This document shows positions 1 through 8,264 of a stretch of 48,844 nt of DNA, piece after piece. The stretch's first letter is position 1, and each line of letters starts with the position of its first letter. Source of the DNA: Algoriphagus marincola HL-49. Lineage in GTDB: Bacteria; Bacteroidota; Bacteroidia; Cytophagales; Cyclobacteriaceae. Position numbers and translations under genes: made by a program. The stretch covers positions 1-48,844 of the forward strand of contig LJXT01000010.1 of NCBI GenBank assembly GCA_001314815.1, in the 5' to 3' direction. The notes beneath the pieces were generated by a model that ran no database searches, was not told the DNA's origin, and saw only the letters and a program-made list of their open reading frames with translations.

Positions 1-672
1 CAAGCCGGTGATTTGATCAGTACAGTGGCCTATTCAGAGGTGGAGGTTTTGCCTGAATTGGCAGACTTCCGATGGACAGAATATGGTATTAATGCACGAA
101 TGGACTGGCTGGACGATGCGATTTCTCCACGGAAAGGAGGCTTGATTCAGTTGACTTTTTCGGCAGGAAACAAGGAGATTTTACAAAACACGGGAATTCC
201 ACCGGTGGCATACGAGGGGATAGACCTGAGGACCCCGCAGTATGCCTTATCAGGTTTTGGGGAAAAGCATGTATTTATCACGAAAAATTGGGGCTTGTAT
301 TTCAGGGGTGCTGCTGGTTTGATTCGCAACGAAAACCTTTTTCAAAATGATCTTTATCGACTCGGGGGGTTGCAGAGTATTCGGGGGTTTAATGAAAATT
401 TCTTCTTCGCGAGAGATTATTTTTACCTAAATGCGGAGCCTCGGCTTTTTTTTGGTCTAAATAGTTTCCTTTTTCTCTTTTCCGATTATGGCTTCATCGA
501 AAACCCGTATTTTGCGGCACCGATAATTCATCCATTTTCACTTGGTGCTGGTTTGAATCTTGAGACCGGGAATGGGATATTTAGATTTGTCTACGCGGTG
601 GGCAAAGCCCAAGAACAACCACTTTCCTTGCAATTTTCAAAAATTCACTTCGGTTATATCGTTCAGTTCTAA
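1..672 (+). CDS. BamA/TamA-like outer membrane protein, C-terminal part (5' cut by window)
   Basis: The reading frame is open from the first base, so the start lies outside the window and only the last 224 codons are seen. The visible part looks like the end of a 16-stranded Omp85 barrel. It has alternating hydrophobic/polar strands, a GGLQSIRGF stretch near residues 117-125 of the visible ORF that matches the (V/I)RG(F/Y) motif of the inward L6 loop, and a terminal aromatic (YIVQF) like the outer-membrane beta-signal. Omp85 proteins insert or translocate proteins at the outer membrane. The next gene starts 4 bp after the stop, so they are probably co-transcribed. Whether it is BamA, TamA or a surface-antigen relative depends on the POTRA domains, which are not visible. 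Confidence 0.75.
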   Translation, partial: QAGDLISTVAYSEVEVLPELADFRWTEYGINARMDWLDDAISPRKGGLIQLTFSAGNKEILQNTGIPPVAYEGIDLRTPQYALSGFGEKHVFITKNWGLYFRGAAGLIRNENLFQNDLYRLGGLQSIRGFNENFFFARDYFYLNAEPRLFFGLNSFLFLFSDYGFIENPYFAAPIIHPFSLGAGLNLETGNGIFRFVYAVGKAQEQPLSLQFSKIHFGYIVQF

Positions 673-675
673 AGT

Positions 676-1794
676 ATGCTAAAAAAAGTTCTTATCCTTT
701 TTCTATTGAGTTTGTGTTTTTTGAATACCTCCCGAGGGCAGGTGCTGGAGGATTACAGCAATGACTGGGAAGAAAATCTTGTAAAAAACTGGTTCTCAGC
801 TACAGATCAATTAAGCCAATGGATCGATATCAAGCAGTTTCCGGAGGCTCACCTAGTGATGAAGATTCCGGGTGAGACCATGGTATTTGCAGGAGAAAGG
901 CTTTGGTTTTATGCAGAACAGGATACCATACTTCGGAGAAAGGTCAAGGAATATCAATTGGAATTTGGTGTGGATTCCCTGCACATTCGACTATTGGGAG
1001 ACCAACTAGTGATGGCTCAGGCTCCGGTAGAGAAGCGGTTGGATGCCGCTTTCCATGTGGAGCAAAAGAAAGAAACTTCAGGCCCTGATTTAGTAGAGAG
1101 GGATTTTGAGAGGCAGTCGGTCCGGGATTTCTTCATTATTGCCTTGTTGATTTGTTTGTTTCTACTGGCCGGCTACAGACAAGCCTATCCATACGTATTT
1201 TTCTCAGTTTTGAGCCCCAAGGGATTGGTTACCGCTGAGGATTTTTCTGAAGGAAGCAGTCTTCAGAAGTTCTTTTCCTTTGATGTCCTTTTGTTCGTAT
1301 TGATTGTCAATATTCTTGTGGCTCTATCGGGAGTTTTTGGGTTGATTTTTTTTAGACAAGACCTAATCTTTGCCTGGAGCGACGGGACTGCTTTGGATTT
1401 GCTGTTGATTTGGATGGTAGGGGCTATGCTTATATTTGGTTTGACGGTTTTGAAGTTTGTGGGTATTCGAATCACGGCTTTTGTGTTTGATTTGGGGAGA
1501 ATGGAGTTTTCTCATTTTTTCTATTTGCTGAGGCTCATTGTATGGGTAAATCTGGTTTTTCTACTAGTGATATTCTTTTATTTGATGAATACATTTTCGC
1601 AGGTGGAGACCTTTTTGATGATGTTCTATGAAGTGTTTTTCTGGATGTATTTGGTTGGAATTGCTTTTTTGTTTCTATCCATGATGAATAAACTGTCCTT
1701 TAAGAAATACCATTTATTTACTTACCTTTGCATCGCAGAACTGGTTCCGTTCCTGATTCTTGTAAAGTGGATCATGGATTTCGGTCAATATTAA
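676..1794 (+). CDS. DUF4271 domain membrane protein
   Basis: A 372-residue protein with an N-terminal signal peptide (LILFLLSLCFLNTSRGQ). A soluble periplasmic stretch runs to about residue 145, followed by a C-terminal half with about six or seven hydrophobic helices. The helical half matches my knowledge of DUF4271, a Bacteroidota-specific membrane family of unknown function usually found directly before uroporphyrinogen-III synthase, as here (24 bp gap). No catalytic motif is visible. The neighbourhood of Omp85 barrel, DUF4271, hemD and PorP/SprF suggests a conserved Bacteroidota block, but does not define the role. Confidence 0.75.
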   Translation: MLKKVLILFLLSLCFLNTSRGQVLEDYSNDWEENLVKNWFSATDQLSQWIDIKQFPEAHLVMKIPGETMVFAGERLWFYAEQDTILRRKVKEYQLEFGVDSLHIRLLGDQLVMAQAPVEKRLDAAFHVEQKKETSGPDLVERDFERQSVRDFFIIALLICLFLLAGYRQAYPYVFFSVLSPKGLVTAEDFSEGSSLQKFFSFDVLLFVLIVNILVALSGVFGLIFFRQDLIFAWSDGTALDLLLIWMVGAMLIFGLTVLKFVGIRITAFVFDLGRMEFSHFFYLLRLIVWVNLVFLLVIFFYLMNTFSQVETFLMMFYEVFFWMYLVGIAFLFLSMMNKLSFKKYHLFTYLCIAELVPFLILVKWIMDFGQY

Positions 1795-1818
1795 ACCAAA
1801 ACATAAAGGAAAAGAAGC

Positions 1819-2592
1819 ATGAGTGCAGCTACGAAGGACCGGCTAAGACCCGTGAAAAGTATTCTTGTCTCCCAACCAAAACCTACCAACGATAATTCTC
1901 CCTATTTTCAGCTTGCTGAGAAGTACAATCTCAAGATAGACTTTAGGCAATTTATTGAGGTACAGCCTGTGTCCTCCAAGGATTTCAGAAAGCAAAAAAT
2001 CGATATTTTGAAGCATACAGCGGTGATTTTCACTAGTCGTAATGCCATCGATCATTTCTTTGCGATTTGTAAAGACTTCAAAATTGAGATGCCGGCTGAT
2101 ATGAAATATTTTTGTATCTCCGATCAAACTGCCCATTATCTGCAGAAGTACATTGTGATCCGAAAGCGAAAGCTTTTTGTAGGCACCAAAACAGCTCAGG
2201 ATCTTTTTGATTACTTCAAAAAACACAAAAACGAGAAATATCTATTCCCTTGCTCTGATATCAGAAAGGATGATATTCCCGATTATTTGGCTAAAAATAA
2301 TATTGACTTCACTGAAGCGATTATTTATCATACGGTAGCTGCTGACCTTTCGGACCTGGCTGATGTGAAGTATGATATTTTGGCTTTTTTCAGTCCTTCA
2401 GGAATCAAATCTCTTAAGGTAAACTTCCCTGAATTCGAACAGGGTCCTACTCGAATCGCTGCATTTGGGCCTACAACAGCCGAAGCAGTAAGAGAATTGG
2501 ACTTGATTTTGGACATTGAAGCACCACTCCCAAATGCACCTAGCATGACCGGAGCCTTGGAGCTTTATATTAAAAAAGCGAATAATTTGTAA
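1819..2592 (+). CDS. hemD: uroporphyrinogen-III synthase
   Basis: A 257-residue soluble protein of HemD size. It shows the low-identity two-lobed Rossmann pattern of the family: an N-terminal 'ILVSQPKP' strand, TAVIFTSRNAIDHFF near residues 67-82 (the family's 'vvfTSxnav' element), and ILAFFSPSGIKSL near residues 190-202 with IAAFGPTTAEAVRE about 20 residues later. HemD cyclises hydroxymethylbilane to uroporphyrinogen III in the cytoplasm for haem, sirohaem and related tetrapyrroles. It follows DUF4271 by 24 bp and is probably in its transcript. HemD diverges strongly in sequence, so the call also rests on order and length. Confidence 0.85.
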   Translation: MSAATKDRLRPVKSILVSQPKPTNDNSPYFQLAEKYNLKIDFRQFIEVQPVSSKDFRKQKIDILKHTAVIFTSRNAIDHFFAICKDFKIEMPADMKYFCISDQTAHYLQKYIVIRKRKLFVGTKTAQDLFDYFKKHKNEKYLFPCSDIRKDDIPDYLAKNNIDFTEAIIYHTVAADLSDLADVKYDILAFFSPSGIKSLKVNFPEFEQGPTRIAAFGPTTAEAVRELDLILDIEAPLPNAPSMTGALELYIKKANNL

Positions 2593-2668
2593 TAATCGGA
2601 ATCAAAATCAGTGGTTTTTCAGTTAAAATCCTTACAATAGTCCTTTGATCTGTAAAAACCACATATTG

Positions 2669-3646
2669 ATGACTTTAGGGTTTAGACGGAAATCCATTTT
2701 TACTTCCATATTCTTGCTTTTGTTTCTCCTTTGGGGAAATGCATTTTCGCAGCAGGATGCGCAGTTTACACAATACATGTTTAATGGCATGTATTACAAT
2801 CCGGCATTTGCTGGTAAGGAAGGAGGATATCGATTCTCTGCCCTGCATCGTTCACAATGGGCTAATTATACCACTTCCAGCGGAACAGGAGGTGCTCCAG
2901 TGACTCAACTATTGACGGCACAAGGCCGTCTTGATTCTAAAAATATCGGCTACGGACTTACCGTGGTGAATGATCAAATAGGTGCTACCGGCAACTTGGA
3001 GATTAACCTTCAGGGTAGCTATCACAAGCAAATCAATCGCACTACACTCAGTTTTGGGGCTTATGTTGGAATGTTTTCCAGCGCGATTGATTATGGAGAG
3101 CTAATTGTCGTCAATCCTGAGCCTAACTTGCCTAGTTCAGGTAAGGAAAATTCAATCAATCTCAATTTTGGAGCGGGTCTCTTATTGGATAGAGGGAATT
3201 ATTATCTTGGATTGAGCAGTAGGCATATCAATCGTCCAAGTTTTGATTTCGGAGACGGAGGTTTCGCAAATCCATTAGAAAATCACTCCTATTTATTGGT
3301 TGGGTATCGATTTAGACCTATTGGTCAATTTAGAATTGAGCCAAGTTTCTTGTTGAAATCTGTTTCTTTCAATAATTTTTCTTATGATGTGAGCGTTATT
3401 GCTACCCATCAAAATAAGATTACAGGAGGATTAGCGTTTAGAGGAGAGGAGTCAGTTTCTGTAATTCTAGGATATTCCCTTTTACCTGATAATTCCCTGA
3501 CCTTGGGATATTCCTTCGATTTGGTAATTAGTGGATTGGAAGCTAAGTCACCTACTAGCCATGAGTTGATGTTACGGTACAGATTGACCACAGTGACAAG
3601 GGAGGTAGAACGAGTGATTCAGAGGACACCGAGATTCCGGTTTTGA
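2669..3646 (+). CDS. PorP/SprF family type IX secretion outer membrane protein
   Basis: I chose the ATG at 2669 rather than the upstream in-frame TTG at 2645, because it gives a compact signal peptide (MTLGFRRKSIFTSIFLLLFLLWGNAFSQ) and a 325-residue product. The mature start, QQDAQFTQYMFNGMYYNPAFAGKEG, is the hallmark of the PorP/SprF family ('QFsqYmfnp...yNPAyAG'). Alternating beta-strands follow, consistent with a 14-stranded barrel. Family members anchor or translocate type IX substrates or adhesins at the outer membrane. It lies just before gldK-N, an arrangement seen in many Bacteroidota. Which paralogue it is (PorP or an SprF partner) cannot be settled from sequence alone. Confidence 0.9.
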   Translation: MTLGFRRKSIFTSIFLLLFLLWGNAFSQQDAQFTQYMFNGMYYNPAFAGKEGGYRFSALHRSQWANYTTSSGTGGAPVTQLLTAQGRLDSKNIGYGLTVVNDQIGATGNLEINLQGSYHKQINRTTLSFGAYVGMFSSAIDYGELIVVNPEPNLPSSGKENSINLNFGAGLLLDRGNYYLGLSSRHINRPSFDFGDGGFANPLENHSYLLVGYRFRPIGQFRIEPSFLLKSVSFNNFSYDVSVIATHQNKITGGLAFRGEESVSVILGYSLLPDNSLTLGYSFDLVISGLEAKSPTSHELMLRYRLTTVTREVERVIQRTPRFRF

Positions 3647-3712
3647 TCAAAGGTTGGGTCGAATTAAAAGATAATTTGGCCAAAAAATAATGCTCTGAAA
3701 ATTGGCAGGTTA

Positions 3713-3745
3713 TTTGCATAAATGTGGAAAATTCAGCTAAATTTC
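3713..3745 (+). promoter_or_regulatory. candidate Bacteroidota-type promoter for the gldKLMN operon
   Basis: TTTG at 3713-3716 is followed 21 bp later by TAAATTTC at 3738-3745. The established Bacteroidota consensus is TTTG, about 19-21 bp, then TAnnTTTG, so the -7 box has one mismatch. It lies about 50 bp before the gldK start in the only sizeable gap upstream of the operon. This was found by eye; a 5' end map would decide. Confidence 0.35.
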
Positions 3746-3793
3746 GCCGATTGAGTAGTTTTTAAAATCGAAAATCATTTGATGATATAAAAA

Positions 3794-4897
3794 ATGTCAT
3801 TTATGTATAAAAAAATTAATCTACGATTAGCAAGTGTCACTTTAGGACTTGCTATAGCCACCATCCTACCGGGTTGTGGGCTCTTTAACAAAAAAGGTAC
3901 AGCGAGTGAAAAACTGAACCGGCGAGGTGAAGTGACAGGGGTACCTAAAAGAGCCAATTGGCAACAAAACCTTCCGTACGATATGGTTCCCATAAAGGCT
4001 GGGACTTTTTGGATGGGACAATCTGATGAGGATATTGCTTTTTCGCAGTCTTCCATGAATAAGCAGATTACGATTTCTGAATTTTTTATGGATAAATATG
4101 AAGTATCCAATAATAAGTATCGGCAATTTTTAGAATCAGTGAAAAATGGAGAGCTCACTTTTGGTACTCCGACAACTCTGAAAGAAGAACCACAATTTAA
4201 TTACGAGGAATTGAAGCCTGATACGACTGTATGGTCTTCTAGTTTTACGTATCACTATGGTGATCCTTTAATGGAGTTTTACTTTGACCATCCTGCCTTT
4301 GACAACTACCCCGTGGTAGGTGTCACTTGGGATCAAGCAAAAAAATACTGCGAGTGGAGAACTTACTACATGAATGCCAACGATGAATATGACTTTGACA
4401 TGCCGAGCTTCCGCTTGCCTACTGAGGCAGAATGGGAGTATGCTGCCAAAGGAGGCAAAGATGTGGCAAAGTATCCATGGGGTGGACCTTATCTTAAAAA
4501 CAAGCGCGGCTGTCTAATGGCCAACTTTAAGCCTGGAAGAGGGAATTATATTGATGATGGATTTGCTTACACCGCTCCTGTAGATGTTTTTGCTCCAAAC
4601 GGTTTTGGATTGCACAATATGTCAGGAAATGTAGCAGAGTGGGTTCTTGATGCCTACTCTCCGACATCCCGTACAGTGACATGGGACTTAGACCCTGTTT
4701 ATGATATTGAGACTGAGCCAAGAAAAGTAACGCGTGGTGGTAGCTGGAAAGATATCAATCACTATCTAGAGACTTCTACTCGTACGTACGAATACCAGGA
4801 TGTAGCTCAAGCTCATATTGGATTTCGTACTGCGATGACATTTATCGGAAGATCTGGATCAATGGACGTAAAAACCAACCAAAGAAGAAGAAGATAA
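3794..4897 (+). CDS. gldK: gliding motility / type IX secretion lipoprotein GldK
   Basis: A 367-residue lipoprotein. The signal peptide ends in ILPGC (Cys28), and a sulfatase-modifying-factor (FGE-like) fold covers roughly residues 55-350. Landmarks are 'MVPIKAGTFWMGQSDED', 'FMDKYEVSNNKYRQFL', 'FRLPTEAEWEYAAKGG', 'NMSGNVAEWV' and 'RGGSWKD'. GldK forms, with GldN, the periplasmic ring of the type IX secretion system under the outer membrane. The cysteine pair that makes true FGE catalytic is absent after RGGS (WKDINHYLETSTRTYE), which agrees with a structural role. The next ATG (3803) would give a tidier signal peptide and may be the real start. gldL begins 50 bp downstream. Confidence 0.95.
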   Translation: MSFMYKKINLRLASVTLGLAIATILPGCGLFNKKGTASEKLNRRGEVTGVPKRANWQQNLPYDMVPIKAGTFWMGQSDEDIAFSQSSMNKQITISEFFMDKYEVSNNKYRQFLESVKNGELTFGTPTTLKEEPQFNYEELKPDTTVWSSSFTYHYGDPLMEFYFDHPAFDNYPVVGVTWDQAKKYCEWRTYYMNANDEYDFDMPSFRLPTEAEWEYAAKGGKDVAKYPWGGPYLKNKRGCLMANFKPGRGNYIDDGFAYTAPVDVFAPNGFGLHNMSGNVAEWVLDAYSPTSRTVTWDLDPVYDIETEPRKVTRGGSWKDINHYLETSTRTYEYQDVAQAHIGFRTAMTFIGRSGSMDVKTNQRRRR

Positions 4898-4947
4898 TTC
4901 CTCATCTAAACCTTAAAAAACCATAACCTTAATTCTAACAAACAACA

Positions 4948-5745
4948 ATGGCTAGCAACAGCAACTTCTTTTATTCTAACATCATGCCTAAAATCTATGG
5001 TATTGGTGCAGCAGTCGTAATTCTAGGTGCGATGTTTAAAATTCTTGATTGGCAGTTTGCCAATCTAATGATTGGAGTGGGTCTTTCCACAGAAGCATTG
5101 ATTTTCTTTTTATCTGCTTTTGAACCAAGACCTCAAGAAGTGGATTGGTCTAAAGTCTACCCGGAATTAGCCGAAGAAGGTGCAAGTCCTTCAAACATGG
5201 GAATGAAATCCAAGGCTGCGGCTGGAGATGGTGTTTCTCAAAAATTGGACGAAATGCTTGCGAACGCAAAAGTTGGTCCTGAATTGATCGATAGCCTTGG
5301 TAAGGGCATGAAAAACTTGGCTACTTCAGCTGAGAAAATGGGGAATCTTGCCGATGCGGCAGTAGCCACAAACGAATATGCTACCAACGTAAAAGCAGCT
5401 GCTAAGACATTGGTCGATATGAATTCTTCTTATGGCAAAACTGCTGCTGCTTTGACGGAAATGTCAGCAGCTTCTCAAGATGCCAAAGCGTATCATACGC
5501 AAGTAGTGACCGTTACAAAAAATCTTTCTGCATTGAATGCAGTGTATGAGATGGAGCTACAGGATGCTAACAATCACGTGAAAACGCTTAATAAGTTCTA
5601 CTCCAACATGACCACGGCCATGGAAGGCATCACGGCTGCTGGCAAAGAAACGGAAGCTTTCAAAACTGAGCTTTCCAAATTGAACGCTAATGTCAGCTCT
5701 CTTAATAAAATCTACGGTGGCATGCTATCAGCCATGAAAGGTTAA
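4948..5745 (+). CDS. gldL: type IX secretion motor stator subunit GldL
   Basis: A 265-residue inner membrane protein. Two transmembrane helices lie at about residues 13-33 and 38-58, followed by a long alanine-rich, probably coiled-coil cytoplasmic tail. GldL forms a pentamer around two GldM helices and converts proton flow into rotation. Charged residues inside the membrane part (Lys31, Glu49, with Glu59 at the helix end) match the pattern known for proton-conducting GldL proteins. The motif TEALIFFLSAFEP is typical of the family. It sits between gldK and gldM in the standard order, 33 bp before gldM. Confidence 0.95.
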   Translation: MASNSNFFYSNIMPKIYGIGAAVVILGAMFKILDWQFANLMIGVGLSTEALIFFLSAFEPRPQEVDWSKVYPELAEEGASPSNMGMKSKAAAGDGVSQKLDEMLANAKVGPELIDSLGKGMKNLATSAEKMGNLADAAVATNEYATNVKAAAKTLVDMNSSYGKTAAALTEMSAASQDAKAYHTQVVTVTKNLSALNAVYEMELQDANNHVKTLNKFYSNMTTAMEGITAAGKETEAFKTELSKLNANVSSLNKIYGGMLSAMKG

Positions 5746-5778
5746 TCATTTCTACCATCTAAACTGATAAACCAAAAA

Positions 5779-7389
5779 ATGGCAGGAGTAAAAGAGACAC
5801 CTAGACAACGGATGATCGGGATGATGTACCTGGTACTGACAGCGCTTTTGGCGCTTCAGGTCAGCAATCAGATCCTCCAGAAATTTGTCCTCATCAATGA
5901 TGGACTAGAGCGTACTTCCAAAAATTACATTCTCGATAATCAAAGCTCAGTTGAATCCATTCAATATACAGTGGAGCAGCAGGGTAATAATGAGAAAGAC
6001 GTACCAAAGGTGGCCGCAGCCCAAGAGGTTAGAGCCGCATCTAAGGAAGCGTATGATTACTTGGAAGCCTTGAAAAAGGAACTGATCGAAGTTTCCAATG
6101 CCAAAACAGAAGAAGGTACCTATGTGAATTCAGCGTTGAAAAACACTGAAATTGCAGGTAATCTTTTTATAAACAACGGACGTGGCGAAGAACTGAAGAA
6201 TAGATTAAATGACTATCCTGAAAAAATTAGGGAAATTTTATCGGGTGTCGGTCTTGATATCAATTTTGACAAGATAGCCTTGGATGCTTCGGAAATACCA
6301 TTATTTGCCAATGATCGAGATGCAAGAGGGAAGTCCTTCGAGGCTTTGAACTTTGTGAAGTCACCGGTGGGTGCTGTCATGACATTACTTTCTCAATATC
6401 AAAATGAGGTTTTGAATATTGAAAGTGAAGCTTTAACAAGCATAGCCAATACGATCGGTTCTTTCTACTTCAAAGCAGATATCACAGAAGCAAAAATCTC
6501 TGCGGTTTCTAATATCGTGGCAGCAGGTACTAAATTCGAAGGTACTATGTTTATAGCCTCTTCCTCTTCTTCAGCAGCACCTTCGATGTCCTTGGACGGC
6601 AGATCGGTCGAGGTGGATGAGAAAGGGTTTGGTAAAATTGAATTTACGGCCACACCAGCTTCTGAATATGATGACAGAGGTCTGGCAAGACGAGTCCTCA
6701 AAGGCGAAATCGTAACAAATATCGGAGGAGAAGATCAAGTGCTTCCTGTGGAGTATGAGTACTTCGTAGCTCAGCCGGTGGTGAAAGTTTCTTCTGAAGT
6801 GGTTCAGCAGCTTTATGCAGACTGTGCGAATGAGCTGTTGATCGAGGTTCCTGCATTGGGAAATACCTATGCACCAGAATTTACAGTAAGCAATGGTCAA
6901 TCGATCAAAGGTAGCTCACCTGGACAGGTGACTATTATCCCAGGAGCTTCTGGTTCGGTTACAATTGGAGTAAGCTCTGGAGGTAATAAAATCGATGACG
7001 TTTCGTTTGATATTAAACCAGTTCCTGCACCGACAATTGTTCCGACACTTTCTAATGGTTCAGCCCTTGATCAAACGCAATCACAGGCTATCGGTTCATT
7101 GACTGGATTGAAAGTAATCGCAGAACCTGAGCCTACCTTCGGAAGAACAATGGCAAAAGATGCAAATTTCGAGGTGACGGGCGGTGAAGTTAGATTGTTG
7201 AGAAATGATGTACCAAGACAAACGATTCAAATATCAAATGGAAGTAGTTTGGCAATGCGTCAGCTTCTAGAAAGTGCGAGAGCTGGTGATGATATTGTTA
7301 TCGTCGTCAATCAAGTAACGCGTACAAACTTCCGAGGAAATAAAATACCTTCCTCTTTGAATCAAGTGATTCGTATAGGTGTGAAATAA
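5779..7389 (+). CDS. gldM: type IX secretion motor subunit GldM
   Basis: A 536-residue protein with a single N-terminal transmembrane helix (about residues 12-30, MIGMMYLVLTALLALQVSN) preceded by the conserved 'KETPRQRMI'. A long periplasmic part follows: a helical first domain to about residue 225, then beta-rich domains to the C-terminus. GldM dimers pass through the GldL ring and carry torque across the periplasm to the GldK/N ring. Length and layout fit the family (about 510-540 residues). Confidence 0.95.
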   Translation: MAGVKETPRQRMIGMMYLVLTALLALQVSNQILQKFVLINDGLERTSKNYILDNQSSVESIQYTVEQQGNNEKDVPKVAAAQEVRAASKEAYDYLEALKKELIEVSNAKTEEGTYVNSALKNTEIAGNLFINNGRGEELKNRLNDYPEKIREILSGVGLDINFDKIALDASEIPLFANDRDARGKSFEALNFVKSPVGAVMTLLSQYQNEVLNIESEALTSIANTIGSFYFKADITEAKISAVSNIVAAGTKFEGTMFIASSSSSAAPSMSLDGRSVEVDEKGFGKIEFTATPASEYDDRGLARRVLKGEIVTNIGGEDQVLPVEYEYFVAQPVVKVSSEVVQQLYADCANELLIEVPALGNTYAPEFTVSNGQSIKGSSPGQVTIIPGASGSVTIGVSSGGNKIDDVSFDIKPVPAPTIVPTLSNGSALDQTQSQAIGSLTGLKVIAEPEPTFGRTMAKDANFEVTGGEVRLLRNDVPRQTIQISNGSSLAMRQLLESARAGDDIVIVVNQVTRTNFRGNKIPSSLNQVIRIGVK

Positions 7390-7412
7390 TTTTCCGCCTG
7401 ACTATAGAACAG

Positions 7413-8234
7413 ATGATTATGAAAAAGTTTCTTCAATATTCCTTTATTGCCGTTTTGATGGCAGCCACCTTATGGTCCTTTGAGGGGCATGCTCAAGTGG
7501 CTACAAGTGTCAATCCATCAGGGTATGGCGACCGTCAGTTTAAGATGGATACCATTTTCTCTGCGAAGCGAATTCGGGAGGATGATAAAATGTACCAAAT
7601 TGGAGTTTGGAGAAGAATAGACCTTCGCGAGAAGTACAATCTTTCCTTGTATGGCTCTGGAGATACTAAATCCAACGGTATCATCAATCAGATTTATAAG
7701 GCAGTGGTAGATGAGAATGCGCTAGAAGTCTTTGGTGACGAGGATTTTACCCAGCCTCTTTCTATTGCTGAGTTCCAGGAAAATTTCTGGTTGAATGCGA
7801 TCGGGGATAGCATCTTCGTCAAGCAATTGTATTTCTTGGATTTCAAAGAAGACTTTGTTTTTGATAAGCATCATTCGGATATGGTTTTTGATGTGAAGTA
7901 TATCCATTTGGTGATGCCGTCAGCTACCAATGCCGATGCAGGTCAAAAGACCATTGGGTTTATTCGCTATAAGGACTTCTACAACTATTTCAAGGATCAT
8001 CCTGAGGCGCGTTGGATCAACTTCCAAAACCTTTCAAAAAGCCTAACTTACGATCAAGCGTTTGATACGAGGCTTTTCAGGTCGGTGGTGACAAGGTTTA
8101 CCAATCCTGACGAGGCTTTGGTCGCTGATATGGTCAACCCCGAGCATCCAAATCCTGATATGCAGGCTTATTTAGATGCACTGGCCTTTGAATACAAATT
8201 ACTAGAATTTGAAAATTCCCTCTGGGAATGGTAA
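7413..8234 (+). CDS. gldN: type IX secretion periplasmic ring protein GldN
   Basis: A 273-residue protein with a signal peptide ending near GHAQ (residue 28) and a mature domain typical of GldN/PorN ('REDDKMYQIGVWRRIDLREKYN', 'MPDMQAYLDALAFEYKLLEFENSLWEW'-like C-terminus). GldN binds GldK to form the ring that contacts GldM. It is last in the gldKLMN operon, 24 bp after gldM, and is followed by a strong shared terminator. ATG codons at 7413 and 7419 are both possible starts. Confidence 0.93.
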   Translation: MIMKKFLQYSFIAVLMAATLWSFEGHAQVATSVNPSGYGDRQFKMDTIFSAKRIREDDKMYQIGVWRRIDLREKYNLSLYGSGDTKSNGIINQIYKAVVDENALEVFGDEDFTQPLSIAEFQENFWLNAIGDSIFVKQLYFLDFKEDFVFDKHHSDMVFDVKYIHLVMPSATNADAGQKTIGFIRYKDFYNYFKDHPEARWINFQNLSKSLTYDQAFDTRLFRSVVTRFTNPDEALVADMVNPEHPNPDMQAYLDALAFEYKLLEFENSLWEW

Positions 8235-8241
8235 CATAAAA

Positions 8242-8264
8242 AAAGGGAGCTAATTGCTCCCTTT
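8242..8264. terminator. bidirectional terminator between gldN and uvrC
   Basis: A 9-bp perfect stem, AAAGGGAGC (8242-8250) and GCTCCCTTT (8256-8264), has a 5-nt loop. It is flanked by an A-run on the left and a T-run on the right, so it can terminate both convergent genes. The right arm and T-run cover the last codons and stop of uvrC on the other strand. Confidence 0.9.
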
